A stretch of DNA of 64,000 nt from NCBI RefSeq assembly GCF_030730905.1, contig NZ_JAVAMP010000001.1:682001-746000 (forward strand), given 5' to 3'. The stretch is from Chengkuizengella axinellae (GTDB taxonomy: Bacteria > Bacillota > Bacilli > Paenibacillales > KCTC-33759). A model generated the notes under the pieces. That model did no database searches, was not told where the DNA came from, and was given only the letters and a program-made list of their open reading frames with translations. The position numbers and the translations under genes were made by a program. Of this stretch, positions 45,802 to 55,268 are shown one piece after another. The number at the start of each line of letters is the position of its first letter. Within the stretch, counting starts at the first letter, position 1.

Positions 45802-45892
45802 AAAAAAAATCTACAAAAGTCTCGTGCCTTTTACTGCTGGATATATATAAAGACTTTCTTGTCCTGCACGTGACTATGGATAGATTTTTTTT
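45802..45892 (+). terminator. Long hairpin between ylmC and pgeF
   Basis: Outer arms AAAAAAAATCTA and TAGATTTTTTTT are perfect over 12 bases; inner arms AGTCTCGTGC and GCACGTGACT pair with one mismatch. The 3' T-run and position just after the ylmC stop suit a terminator. The 38-base inner loop is unusual. Confidence 0.6.
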
Positions 45893-45947
45893 CTGTACTA
45901 TTTTAGCCTGTACGATTATGTTAAAATATAGCTATTGGGGTGAGAAT

Positions 45948-46775
45948 ATGGAGCCTTTTGTCAAAAAAGCAGAAGATAATAAACCTACTCTTTTATATTT
46001 GTCCAAATGGAATGAAGAGTACCGTCATCTATCTGTTGGATTCACTACAAGATTAGGGGGAATGAGTCATGGTGACTTTACTTCCTTGAATTGTGCATTA
46101 CATGTAAACGACAATAAAGATGATGTTGTTGTAAACCGCAAGCTTGTAGCAGAAACTATTGGTTTTTCTTACGACTCAGTAACATGCGCGAATCAGGTTC
46201 ATGGTGATCAAGTGGGAGTTATAACGAACAGCGAAATAGGAAAAGGCCGATTTTCTCACGAAGATGCTATCAACTCAAAAGATGCATTGATTACAAACGA
46301 GCCTAATGTTTGTTTAATCTCTTTTTACGCTGATTGTGTTCCTCTTTATTTATTTGATCCAGTACACAGCGTTGTAGGTTTAGCACACGCAGGATGGAAG
46401 GGCACATATTTAGAAATAGCAGAAAAAACAATCAAAAAAATGACTGAAATATATGAGAGTAAGCCTGAACATATTTTAGCAGCAATTGGACCTTCTATAG
46501 GAGGCTGTTGCTATGAGGTTGACGATCATGTTTTCAAGCGTTTTGAAAATAAATATAATGATCATTATTCAATGCATCAAAAAGAAGATGGCAAATATAT
46601 GCTTGATTTAAAAGAAATAAATAGGCAAATTTTAATAAAAGCAGGAATATCTTCAACTCATATATCAACATCGAAATACTGTACGGGGTGCAATACAGAT
46701 CTTTTTTATTCTCACCGGATCGAAAAAGGTTCTACCGGCAGAATGATGAGTTGGATTGGGCTTAAAAGATCATAG
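45948..46775 (+). CDS. pgeF: Peptidoglycan editing factor PgeF family (YlmD, laccase-domain)
   Basis: 275 residues. The zinc-binding and active-site pattern of the YfiH/PgeF family is seen: TCANQVHGDQVG, YADCVPLYLFDP, GLAHAGWKGTYLEIAEK and GPSIGGCCYEV. E. coli PgeF removes UDP-MurNAc carrying L-Ser, and relatives act on purine nucleosides. The ATG at 45948 has GGGGTGA upstream; an earlier codon falls in the hairpin. It is first of the ylmD-ylmE-sepF-ylmG-ylmH run. Confidence 0.9.
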   Translation: MEPFVKKAEDNKPTLLYLSKWNEEYRHLSVGFTTRLGGMSHGDFTSLNCALHVNDNKDDVVVNRKLVAETIGFSYDSVTCANQVHGDQVGVITNSEIGKGRFSHEDAINSKDALITNEPNVCLISFYADCVPLYLFDPVHSVVGLAHAGWKGTYLEIAEKTIKKMTEIYESKPEHILAAIGPSIGGCCYEVDDHVFKRFENKYNDHYSMHQKEDGKYMLDLKEINRQILIKAGISSTHISTSKYCTGCNTDLFYSHRIEKGSTGRMMSWIGLKRS

Positions 46776-46793
46776 AAGAGGTGAATCAACACT

Positions 46794-47477
46794 TTGGATT
46801 TAAAGGGAAGAGTTAGGGAAATTGATTCGCGTGTACAAGCAGCATGCAATCGTTCTAATAGAAAAAGAGAAGATGTAGAAATTATTGCTGTAACAAAGTA
46901 TGTTTCTTTAAAAACAGCAAAAGATGCAGTTGAAATTGGTTGTAAACATATAGGTGAAAATAGATGGCCAGACTCAGAAGAAAAGGTGAATGCTTTATCT
47001 GCAAAGGCTCAAATGCATTTTATAGGTCATTTGCAATCGAAAAAGGTTAAGCACATTGTTGGAAGATTTCCTTATGTACATTCTCTAGATCGAATGTCTT
47101 TAGCTGAAGAAATTGAAAAACAAGCCATACTAAAAGATAGATATATGAACTGCTTAATTCAAGTAAATGTTTCTGGAGAAGAGTCTAAGTATGGGATTTC
47201 ACCAGATGAACTTTTTAAGTTTGCTGAAAACTTATTGCAGTTTAAACATATCAATGTCATTGGTTTAATGACCATGGCACCCTTCGAGGAAGATCCTGAG
47301 AAAACTAGACCTGTGTTTAGAGAATTAAGAAAGTTACGGGATTATTTAAATGAAAAGCAAATATTTGATCATAAAATAAGTCATCTTTCAATGGGGATGT
47401 CAAATGATTTTGAGATTGCTATTGAAGAAGGAGCAACTTTTATTCGCTTAGGTTCAAAATTAGTAGGGAAAGAATAA
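46794..47477 (+). CDS. ylmE: YggS-family PLP homeostasis protein (YlmE)
   Basis: 227 residues, alanine-racemase-like TIM barrel fold. The PLP lysine is in [15 protein letters not shown] and the family motif [12 protein letters not shown] follows; [10 protein letters not shown] and [16 protein letters not shown] are typical. It binds PLP and helps keep the cofactor balanced; no enzymatic activity is known. The start is TTG with AGAGGTGA. Confidence 0.94.
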   Translation: MDLKGRVREIDSRVQAACNRSNRKREDVEIIAVTKYVSLKTAKDAVEIGCKHIGENRWPDSEEKVNALSAKAQMHFIGHLQSKKVKHIVGRFPYVHSLDRMSLAEEIEKQAILKDRYMNCLIQVNVSGEESKYGISPDELFKFAENLLQFKHINVIGLMTMAPFEEDPEKTRPVFRELRKLRDYLNEKQIFDHKISHLSMGMSNDFEIAIEEGATFIRLGSKLVGKE

Positions 47478-47494
47478 AGGAGGCAGAAGAAGTC

Positions 47495-47947
47495 ATGGGT
47501 GTTATGCATAAATTTTTGGATTTTTTTGGGCTGCAGGAAGATGAAGAAGTAATCAAAAAAGAGACTAAGATAGAGGAAATTGAAGACTCTTCCCTTTCAT
47601 ATGAAGAGGAACAGCATTCAAATATAAAAAGCACCTCAAAAAACAATGTTGTTAGTATCCATTCAAACAAGAATACACGCGTCGTTTTAAATGAACCACG
47701 TACGTATGATGAAGCTCAAGATATCGCCAATCATTTAAAATCACGAAGAGCAGTTATCGTTAACTTGCAGCGTGTTCGATCCGACCAAGCAAAACGAATA
47801 GTGGACTTTTTAAGTGGAACGGTATATGCTTTAAATGGCAGCATTTCGAAAATTGGCAGCAACATATTCCTATGCACACCTGATAGTGTGGAAATTGAGG
47901 GAACAATTACAGAATTACTTCAAGATGAATTAGAAAGGAACGGGTGA
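47495..47947 (+). CDS. sepF: Cell division protein SepF
   Basis: 150 residues. The N-terminal amphipathic helix [14 protein letters not shown] targets membranes. After an acidic linker, the globular core ([41 protein letters not shown]) forms the ring that bundles FtsZ. AAAGGAGG is upstream; ATG at 47495 and 47504 are both possible. It overlaps nothing; ylmG starts six bases later. Confidence 0.95.
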   Translation: MGVMHKFLDFFGLQEDEEVIKKETKIEEIEDSSLSYEEEQHSNIKSTSKNNVVSIHSNKNTRVVLNEPRTYDEAQDIANHLKSRRAVIVNLQRVRSDQAKRIVDFLSGTVYALNGSISKIGSNIFLCTPDSVEIEGTITELLQDELERNG

Positions 47948-47953
47948 TAGGCG

Positions 47954-48220
47954 TTGATAGAAAGCATTATAAATAGTTTTATAACGATTTATTTTTATAT
48001 GATATTTGCTTACGTATTATTGTCGTGGGTCCCTAATGCAAGAGAGAGTTTTATTGGTGAGTTTTTAGGAAAGTTAGTAGAACCTTATTTGTCAATTTTC
48101 AGAAAAATTATTCCTCCTATCGGTGGGATGATTGACATCTCTCCTATCGTTGCATTAATTGCATTGCAATTTGCGGCAGCAGGATTAAAATCTGTTATTC
48201 TTTTTCTAATTGGTGGGTAG
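47954..48220 (+). CDS. ylmG: YggT-family membrane protein (YlmG)
   Basis: 88 residues with two membrane segments (residues 7-27 and 64-85) and the family motif LLSWVPNARES (FxxYxxRxxxP-like loop). YlmG proteins are linked to cell division and osmotic stress, function unsettled. The start is TTG, GGGTGATAG upstream, six bases after sepF, suggesting translational coupling. Confidence 0.9.
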   Translation: MIESIINSFITIYFYMIFAYVLLSWVPNARESFIGEFLGKLVEPYLSIFRKIIPPIGGMIDISPIVALIALQFAAAGLKSVILFLIGG

Positions 48221-48228
48221 TGTTCTAA

Positions 48229-49011
48229 ATGAAAACATCATTATATGAACACTTTCATTCAGATGAACGTTCTTTTGTGGATAAAGTACATGATTGGATC
48301 ATTAGAACTGAGGAGCGTCACATAACAAAGATTACAGATTTTTTAGACCCTAGACAAGCTTATATTTTAGAAACTTTAATGAATTCGAATATAGATGTAC
48401 AACATTTATTATTTGGTGGTTTTGAAGAAGCAGAGCGGAAAAGAGCTTTGATTGCACCAGATTATATGGAGATTCAAGAAAATGATTTCCCGATTCAAGT
48501 TCTTTCAATCCGATCTGACGATGTAAAATTTTCTAAACTAACTCATGGCGATTTTTTAGGAGCTATCTTAGGACTTGGAATCAAAAGGGATAAAATAGGT
48601 GATTTGCATATATTGGGAAATGAATGTCAATGCATAGCGGCTGGAGAAATCATTGATTATTTAAATTTAAATCTGCAGCAGGTACACAGAGTGCAGGTAA
48701 CGACGGATGTTATTCCGTTAGAACAGTTGCAACCTACCTCAGTTGAAATGTATGAAAGTCATCTTACGGTCTCTTCACTAAGATTGGACAACATCGTAAG
48801 TGATGCTGCAAAAATGAGCCGGGCCAAGATCCTTCAACCAATTAAAACAGGAAAATGTAAAGTGAACTGGAAGATAGAGGAAGACCCATCAACACAGATA
48901 AATGCAGGTGATGTTGTTTCTTTAAAAGGGTTTGGACGATTCAAAATCCTATCTATCGAAGGGAAAACAAAAAAAGGCAATGTTCGATTAAAGATTGGAA
49001 AATACATTTGA
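48229..49011 (+). CDS. ylmH: S4-domain RNA-binding protein YlmH
   Basis: 260 residues. The C-terminal S4 domain (about residues 183-240: LRLDNIVSDAAKMSRAKI then GDVVSLKGFGRF) is the RNA-binding part. YlmH has been shown in B. subtilis to rescue stalled 50S subunits with peptidyl-tRNA. It follows ylmG by eight bases. Confidence 0.93.
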   Translation: MKTSLYEHFHSDERSFVDKVHDWIIRTEERHITKITDFLDPRQAYILETLMNSNIDVQHLLFGGFEEAERKRALIAPDYMEIQENDFPIQVLSIRSDDVKFSKLTHGDFLGAILGLGIKRDKIGDLHILGNECQCIAAGEIIDYLNLNLQQVHRVQVTTDVIPLEQLQPTSVEMYESHLTVSSLRLDNIVSDAAKMSRAKILQPIKTGKCKVNWKIEEDPSTQINAGDVVSLKGFGRFKILSIEGKTKKGNVRLKIGKYI

Positions 49012-49090
49012 GTATTTTGCAGGAATTTAACACTTATCGTCGAATCTTTACAATTAACCAAAATTATTAATGTTTCAAGGAGGTGCAGGA

Positions 49091-49612
49091 ATGTCACTAA
49101 CACCATTAGATATACATAACAGAGAATTTTCAAAATCATTTCGCGGATACGATGAAGATGAAGTAAATGAGTTTCTGCAACAGATCATCAAAGATTATGA
49201 AGCACTTATTCGTGAGAACAAAGAATTAAAAGAAGAAGTAGGGGCAATGAAAGAAAAATTAGAACACTTTTCTAATATAGAAGATACATTAAGTCAAACG
49301 ATTATTGTAGCCCAAAATACTGCTGATGAAGTAAAATCAAATTCCAAAAAAGAAGCTGAGCTCATTATTAGAGAATCAGAAAAAAATGCAGACCGCATCA
49401 TTAATGAATCTTTGGCTAAATCAAGGAAAATAGCACTTGATAATGAAGAAATGAAAAAACAAGCCTCAATATATCGCACTCGTTTTCGTTCTTTGTTAGA
49501 AGCACAATTAGAAATGTTGAATGATCAAGGATGGGAATGGGATTCGTTAGACAAAGAAGCGAATCAATCTATCGACTATTTATCTGATGAAAAAATTTCT
49601 AAAGCTGAATAG
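49091..49612 (+). CDS. divIVA: Cell division site protein DivIVA
   Basis: 173 residues. The N-terminal membrane-binding segment LTPLDIHNREFSKSFRGYDE is characteristic, followed by a long coiled coil (about residues 30-150). DivIVA marks curved membrane at poles and septum. The ATG at 49091 has AAGGAGG upstream; a frame-matched codon 21 bases earlier does not. The ileS promoter begins ten bases beyond its stop. Confidence 0.94.
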   Translation: MSLTPLDIHNREFSKSFRGYDEDEVNEFLQQIIKDYEALIRENKELKEEVGAMKEKLEHFSNIEDTLSQTIIVAQNTADEVKSNSKKEAELIIRESEKNADRIINESLAKSRKIALDNEEMKKQASIYRTRFRSLLEAQLEMLNDQGWEWDSLDKEANQSIDYLSDEKISKAE

Positions 49613-49621
49613 TTTGAGTTA

Positions 49622-49650
49622 TTGACTCTTACTAAAAACTTAGATATACT
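49622..49650 (+). promoter_or_regulatory. Sigma-A promoter for the ileS T-box
   Basis: TTGACT and TATACT, five of six consensus bases in each, with the ideal 17-base spacer, ten bases after the divIVA stop. Confidence 0.8.
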
Positions 49651-49656
49651 GCTATA

Positions 49657-49930
49657 TAGAAAAATTATCTGGGTAAAAACGTTGAATGGGATAAGTAAAT
49701 CGAATATGCAGAGTCAGCGAATTAGGGAACGGTGTGAGCCTAATATCTGTTTTGCGATTGAATATCACCCATGAGTATATACTTGAAAAATATAGTAAAG
49801 TATGTCGGCTGATTCCGTTATAAATCATGAAAGTGATAATACTAACGAAAGATTAACGTTGTATTATTATTAGGGTGGTACCGCGAGCAAAACTTCTCGT
49901 CCCTTTTTGGGATGAGAGGTTTTTTTGTTC
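49657..49930 (+). promoter_or_regulatory. Isoleucine T-box leader
   Basis: The conserved T-box AGGGTGGTACCGCG lies at 49872-49885. Upstream, GGTGTGAGCC is the conserved stem I element and the specifier ATC (Ile) is at 49764-49766 in GAATATCACCC. The terminator ACTTCTCGTCCC/GGGATGAGAGGT with a T-run is at 49892-49926. Uncharged tRNA-Ile would favour the antiterminator and switch on ileS. Confidence 0.95.
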
Positions 49931-49986
49931 TTTATAGCTTTGTGTCACTTTTTCAAGGTGCATATTATATATTAAACGAGGTGTAA

Positions 49987-52722
49987 ATGATGGATTATGG
50001 AAAAACTTTAAACTTGCCACAAACAGATTTTCCTATGCGTGGAAACTTACCAAAAGCAGAACCAAACCTTCAAAAATGGTGGGAAGAAATTGATATTTAT
50101 AAGAAGCTACAAGAAAAACAAGAAGGAAAACCATTATTTGTTTTGCATGATGGCCCTCCTTATGCAAACGGAGATACACATATAGGGCATGCTTTAAATA
50201 AAGTTTTAAAAGATATTATTGTTCGTTACAAAACGATGCAAGGTTATAATGCCCCTTACGTACCTGGTTGGGACACACATGGGCTGCCAATTGAAGCAGC
50301 GATTGCTAAAAAGGGAAAAGTGGATCGTAAAAAGTTAAGTATTTCTGAGTTTAGGGATTATTGTAAGGATTATGCTTTAAATTGGGTAGGTAAACAAAAA
50401 GAACAATTTAAAAGGCTTGGAGTAAGAGGGGATTGGGAGAATCCATATTTAACGTTATTACCTGAATACGAAGCAGAACAAATTAGAGTATTTGGGGAAA
50501 TGGTGAAAAAAGGATATATTTATAAAGGACTTAAATGTGTTTATTGGTCTCCATCTTCTGAAAGTGCTTTGGCTGAAGCGGAGATTGAATATCACGATAA
50601 AAAATCACCTTCCATTTATGTTGCTTTTCAAGTGAAAGATGGTAAAGGTATACTACCTGAGGATGCATCCATTGTGATTTGGACAACAACACCTTGGACG
50701 TTACCTGCAAATTTAGGTATTTCCCTACATCCTGAATTTGATTATGTCATGGTAGATGTCAAAGGAAAAAAGTTTGTCGTTGCAGAAGGTTTATTAGATT
50801 CATTAAAAACAGAGTTAGAGTGGGATTCTCTTAGTATTATAGATCAATTTAAAGGAAGTGAATTAGAACATATTACTTGTGCACATCCTTTTTATGATCG
50901 AGATTCCTTAGTTATGCTTGGTGAACATGTAACTCTAGATGCTGGAACAGGATGTGTTCATACAGCCCCAGGACATGGTGAAGATGATTTTGAAATTGGT
51001 GCAAAATATGGACTGGATGTGCTCTGTCCAGTAGATGATCAAGGTAAATTTACAAAAGAAGCACCTGGATTTGAAGGGATGTTTTATGATAAAACAAACA
51101 AAATCATCACTGAAAAATTAGAGGCATCAGGTCGTCTACTGAAATTAACATTTATGCAGCATCAGTATCCTCATGATTGGAGAACTAAAAAACCAGTCAT
51201 CTATCGCGCCACTGAGCAATGGTTTGCTTCCATTGATAAATTTAGAGACAAGATGCTTGAGGAAATCAAAAATGTGAAATGGACACCAGAGTGGGGAGAA
51301 ACACGCCTTCATAATATGATTCGTGATCGCGGAGATTGGTGTATTTCTCGACAAAGAACATGGGGTGTTCCGATTCCAATTTTTTATTGTAAAAGCTGTA
51401 ATCATGAGTTATTAAATGATGAAACGATTAACTTTGTTGCAGATGTATTTGCTAAAGAAGGTTCCAATGCATGGTTCATTAAAAGTGAAAATGAATTGAT
51501 GCCTGAAGGAGCAATATGTCCATCTTGTGGTCACGATCAATTTAAAAAAGAAACTGATATTATGGATGTTTGGTTTGATTCAGGTTCTAGTCATCAATCT
51601 GTATTGGCAGCTAGAGATAACCTACATTATCCAGCTGATTTATACTTAGAAGGATCTGACCAATATCGTGGTTGGTTTAACTCCTCATTAATTACAAGTG
51701 TAGCTGTAGATGGGATTGCACCTTATAAAGAAGTGCTGAGTCATGGATTTACCTTAGACGGTGAAGGAAGAAAAATGTCCAAATCTCTTGGAAATACCAT
51801 TGATCCAATCAAAGTAAGCAACCAATTAGGTGCTGAAATTTTGCGTTTATGGGTTTCTTCTGTAGATTATCAGGCTGATCAAAGAATTTCAGACAATATT
51901 TTAAAACAGACATCTGAAGTTTATCGTAAAATTAGAAATACTTTAAGATTTTTCTTAGGTAACTTAACAGGATTTAATCCAGCAACAGACAAAGTGTCTT
52001 ACGACCAATTAAGTGAATTAGATCGCTTTGCACTTATTCGCTTAAACAAAATGTTGGATAAGGTTACAAATGCATATAATCGTTATGACTTTAACGTTGT
52101 TTACCAATCTGTTCATCATTTCTGTTCGGTGGAGATGAGCGCATTTTATTTAGATATCGTTAAGGATACATTATATGTAAATGATTTAAATGATCCTAAA
52201 CGGAAAGCTGTGCAAACCGTATTGTATGAGGCTTTGGTTGTAATTACAAAATTAATAGCACCAATTCTACCGCATACAGCAGATGAAGTATGGAGATTTA
52301 TCCCTAATGTAGATTTAGAAAGTGTACAATTAGCTGAAATTCCATCTGTGAATAAGAATGTATTTGATGAAAAGCTTGAGCAAAAGTGGAATCAGTTTAT
52401 GATTATTCGCGAGGAAGTATTCAAGAAATTAGAAGAAGCTCGTAAAGAAAAAATCATCGGAAATTCTTTAGCAGCTGCATTGGATTTATATCCAAATGCA
52501 TCCACTGCAGACCTTCTAAAGCAGTTCACTAAATTAAATGAATTATTCATTGTTTCAGCTGTATCTGTTCATGAAGCATCTGACCAAGAAGAAGAGATTC
52601 AAGTAAAAGTGTCTGTGGCTGAAGGTGAAAAATGTGAACGTTGTTGGATGGTAACAACGGACGTAGGTGAAGATTCAACGCATCCTTCATTATGTAGGAG
52701 ATGTGCTTCAATCATTGGGTGA
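49987..52722 (+). CDS. ileS: Isoleucyl-tRNA synthetase
   Basis: 911 residues. HIGH motif in [14 protein letters not shown] in [10 protein letters not shown]. An internal editing domain (about residues 190-400) contains [12 protein letters not shown]. The end has a zinc finger (CERCWMVT and CRRC). The length and arrangement are of the classical bacterial type 1 enzyme. Two ATGs, 49987 and 49990, follow GAGGTG; the first is used. Confidence 0.97.
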   Translation: MMDYGKTLNLPQTDFPMRGNLPKAEPNLQKWWEEIDIYKKLQEKQEGKPLFVLHDGPPYANGDTHIGHALNKVLKDIIVRYKTMQGYNAPYVPGWDTHGLPIEAAIAKKGKVDRKKLSISEFRDYCKDYALNWVGKQKEQFKRLGVRGDWENPYLTLLPEYEAEQIRVFGEMVKKGYIYKGLKCVYWSPSSESALAEAEIEYHDKKSPSIYVAFQVKDGKGILPEDASIVIWTTTPWTLPANLGISLHPEFDYVMVDVKGKKFVVAEGLLDSLKTELEWDSLSIIDQFKGSELEHITCAHPFYDRDSLVMLGEHVTLDAGTGCVHTAPGHGEDDFEIGAKYGLDVLCPVDDQGKFTKEAPGFEGMFYDKTNKIITEKLEASGRLLKLTFMQHQYPHDWRTKKPVIYRATEQWFASIDKFRDKMLEEIKNVKWTPEWGETRLHNMIRDRGDWCISRQRTWGVPIPIFYCKSCNHELLNDETINFVADVFAKEGSNAWFIKSENELMPEGAICPSCGHDQFKKETDIMDVWFDSGSSHQSVLAARDNLHYPADLYLEGSDQYRGWFNSSLITSVAVDGIAPYKEVLSHGFTLDGEGRKMSKSLGNTIDPIKVSNQLGAEILRLWVSSVDYQADQRISDNILKQTSEVYRKIRNTLRFFLGNLTGFNPATDKVSYDQLSELDRFALIRLNKMLDKVTNAYNRYDFNVVYQSVHHFCSVEMSAFYLDIVKDTLYVNDLNDPKRKAVQTVLYEALVVITKLIAPILPHTADEVWRFIPNVDLESVQLAEIPSVNKNVFDEKLEQKWNQFMIIREEVFKKLEEARKEKIIGNSLAAALDLYPNASTADLLKQFTKLNELFIVSAVSVHEASDQEEEIQVKVSVAEGEKCERCWMVTTDVGEDSTHPSLCRRCASIIG

Positions 52723-52767
52723 CGCTAATTTAAATAAGGAATCCCTAATGATATACATTTTATAATG

Positions 52768-52805
52768 AAAACGAGCTACATAAACATGTGGCTCGTTTTC
52801 ATATC
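52768..52805 (+). terminator. Terminator after ileS
   Basis: AAAACGAGCTACA and TGTGGCTCGTTTT form a 13-bp stem with one mismatch, loop TAAACA. It may also serve the opposing yteA-like gene, whose stop lies 31 bases away. Confidence 0.85.
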
Positions 52806-52829
52806 TAAAGATTTTGTCTTTTGTTAAAA

Positions 52830-53549
52830 TTAATTTTCATTCATCTCTAATTCGTGATCACCTTCACCATTTGCCATATACTTTTGATACTCTGAATTTC
52901 GAATGACAGAAGTATGATTGCCATAAAGGTTTGTTGCTAAAAAGCTCTCAATTGGTTCGACATAACCATCTCTTTCATCTGATTCGCTGTACATATGGTT
53001 ATAATCATGGATCTCTGGTTCATCTGCCATTGCTGGACTATTGGATGTACCCCAACTTTCTACAATTTGCCATGCATCTTCACCATCAAATTGGTTCTGT
53101 TCTTCTTTCTCATCCAAACTTGTTCGTCCAAATGGAGGATCTAAAAATTCTTCTTCTATGGGTCTGTCGTGGTTGGTGTGTTTGTTTTTGGCATGCTCAA
53201 CACAATGTTGAGTTGTTGGGACGGCTTGCAATCGTGCATAGGGAATATCTTTTCCACAAGTATTACAAATTCCATATTGTTCGTTTTCAATGTTTTTTAA
53301 TGCTGCAACAACATCTTCAAGTTGATACTCTACATTTTCGTTTAGTGCAATATCTTTTCCGCGTTCATAAGTCTCGGTAGCTAAGTCTGCAGGGTGATTG
53401 TCATAACTTGATAATTCACCAATTGTATCCTTTTGTGACTCAGCTAAACCAAAATGATCATTTGAGTTCAATTGTTCTTCTAAATTATTTTTTTCTTGAA
53501 GAAGCTGCTGATACAACTGATTCAATTGATTTTCATTTAGACCAGACAT
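52830..53549 (-). CDS. yteA: YteA-type TraR/DksA zinc-finger family protein
   Basis: 239 residues. Coiled-coil N-terminus (LNQLYQQLLQEKNNLEEQL), then ELSSYDNHPADLATETYERGKDIA, and GICNTCGKDIPYARLQAVPTTQ with a CxxC and a later CVEH, a C3H form of the DksA zinc finger. The C-terminus matches YteA (SFLATNLYGNHTSVIRN). The B. subtilis homologue lacks the cysteines, so this one may keep zinc. The ATG at 53549 has GGGAG upstream at slightly long distance; an in-frame longer start has no site. Function unknown. Confidence 0.82.
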   Translation of the reverse strand: MSGLNENQLNQLYQQLLQEKNNLEEQLNSNDHFGLAESQKDTIGELSSYDNHPADLATETYERGKDIALNENVEYQLEDVVAALKNIENEQYGICNTCGKDIPYARLQAVPTTQHCVEHAKNKHTNHDRPIEEEFLDPPFGRTSLDEKEEQNQFDGEDAWQIVESWGTSNSPAMADEPEIHDYNHMYSESDERDGYVEPIESFLATNLYGNHTSVIRNSEYQKYMANGEGDHELEMNEN

Positions 53550-53741
53550 TAGGATGTCAACTCCCTTCTTCAAAATGACTTCATTGCAGCTGACTTTATT
53601 CTTCTCATATGTCCACAAATTTAAAGAGGTAATTCCATGTATTCAAGGGAATCACTACTCGATACATAGACGGAAGGTTCAAAGCTATGCTACAATTATC
53701 GAATGTAAGGTTGTAATATTTATATTAGGAGGATATGTTAT

Positions 53742-54227
53742 TTGCGGTATTATTTGATTGCCTTTATTATGATTTTGTTTGATCAAATCACCAAATGGAT
53801 GATTGTAAAGTATTTGGAAATCGGAGATCGAATATCTGTAATAGGAGAATTTTTTCAAATCACTTCTCATCGTAATAAAGGAGCAGCTTTTGGCATTTTA
53901 CAAAATCAAAGATGGTTTTTTATCATCATTACAATTATTATTGTTGCTTTGGTCATTTGGTTTTTGGAGCAGTCAAAAAAAGAAAAACGTCCTGTACTAT
54001 GTGTAGCACTTAGCTTAATATTAGGTGGGGCAATTGGGAATTTTATTGATAGGGTAAGAATGGGAGAAGTCGTTGACTTTTTAAGTTTTAATTTTAGATT
54101 CAATTTCTTTGGCTTTGAGGTGGACTATCCGTTTGCCATTTTTAATATTGCAGACTCAGCCATTGTTGTTGGGGCGATTTTAGCAGCGATCATTACCTTC
54201 TTCAGTGTAAAGAAAGGCGAGGTTTAA
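53742..54227 (+). CDS. lspA: Lipoprotein signal peptidase
   Basis: 161 residues, four membrane segments. Catalytic aspartates are in NFIDRV (Asp103) and FNIADS (Asp138). It cuts prolipoproteins at the lipobox, and two such proteins (YlaJ type and the 424-residue lipoprotein) are in this window. The start is TTG after TAGGAGG. rluD follows five bases later. Confidence 0.95.
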   Translation: MRYYLIAFIMILFDQITKWMIVKYLEIGDRISVIGEFFQITSHRNKGAAFGILQNQRWFFIIITIIIVALVIWFLEQSKKEKRPVLCVALSLILGGAIGNFIDRVRMGEVVDFLSFNFRFNFFGFEVDYPFAIFNIADSAIVVGAILAAIITFFSVKKGEV

Positions 54228-54232
54228 ACTTC

Positions 54233-55165
54233 ATGTTATTCGAGGACATCTATGAAAATGAATTAGTTTGGGAAGGCACTTCTGAGCTTGAGGGGACTAG
54301 AATTGATAAGTTTTTATCAGATCAGTTTGAGGGTATTTCTAGAACACAAATACAACAATGGATTAAAGATGGTCATGTTTCAGTAAACAGCCATTCCGTT
54401 AAAGTAAATTATAAGGTGCAGGGTAAGGATCAGATTAAGTTATTGGCTCCTTCTCCAACAGAGTTGGAAATTAAGGCAGAATCCATTCCTTTAGACGTAG
54501 TCTATGAAGATAAGCATCTTATTGTGGTAAATAAATCTAGAGGCATGGTTGTCCATCCTGCACCTGGAAATTATTCCGGTACATTGGTTAATGCATTGTT
54601 GGCTCATTGTAAGGATTTATCAGGCATTAACGGGGTGCTTAGACCAGGGATAGTACATCGGATCGATAAAAATACATCTGGTTTATTAGTATCGGCAAAA
54701 GACGATGCAACGCATGCTGGTTTATCTGAGCAGTTAAAGGATCATACCGTTCATAGGAAATATATTGCAGTCGTTCACGGAAAATTGTCACATTTACAAG
54801 GTACTGTGGATGCACCAATTGGACGAGATCCAAAAGATCGAAAGTGTTACACAGTGACAAATAAAAACAGTAAAAGAGCTGTTACACATTTTGTAGTTTT
54901 GGAGCAATTTAAAAATTATGCATTAATAGAGCTAAGACTAGAGACAGGACGTACGCATCAAATTAGAGTACATATGAAGTTTATTGGTCATCATATTGTA
55001 GGTGACCCAACATATGGCCGCAATAAAGGAATATCAATGGAGGGACAAGCATTGCATGCAGCAGAGTTAGGTTTTGTACACCCTATAACTGGTGAGCAAC
55101 TGATGTTTACTGCTCCGATTCCAGAAGATATGTCAAATGTGTTGGATAAGGTAAAAAGTCAGTAA
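54233..55165 (+). CDS. rluD: RluD-type 23S rRNA pseudouridine synthase (YlyB)
   Basis: 310 residues. An N-terminal S4 domain (residues 20-75) precedes the catalytic domain with PGIVHRIDKNTSGLLVSAKD, where the Asp is catalytic, and RTHQIRVHMKFIGHHIVGD. B. subtilis ylyB lies in the same place after lspA. Position of the uridine changed is inferred from the family. In B. subtilis the pyr operon follows directly, but here dapL separates them. Confidence 0.92.
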   Translation: MLFEDIYENELVWEGTSELEGTRIDKFLSDQFEGISRTQIQQWIKDGHVSVNSHSVKVNYKVQGKDQIKLLAPSPTELEIKAESIPLDVVYEDKHLIVVNKSRGMVVHPAPGNYSGTLVNALLAHCKDLSGINGVLRPGIVHRIDKNTSGLLVSAKDDATHAGLSEQLKDHTVHRKYIAVVHGKLSHLQGTVDAPIGRDPKDRKCYTVTNKNSKRAVTHFVVLEQFKNYALIELRLETGRTHQIRVHMKFIGHHIVGDPTYGRNKGISMEGQALHAAELGFVHPITGEQLMFTAPIPEDMSNVLDKVKSQ

Positions 55166-55268
55166 TCATTAGGTTTTTAGTACAAATATAATGTATAAAA
55201 ATCTATTTAAATATTTCAAAAAACATGATAAATTATTGTAAATTAGATTAAAGGAGTGGATTTCTACT

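Noticed and set aside
52931..53380. 149-codon frame opposite the yteA-like gene
   Set aside because: Sense gene has clear family motifs and a ribosome site; the opposite frame is a His/Leu-rich shadow.
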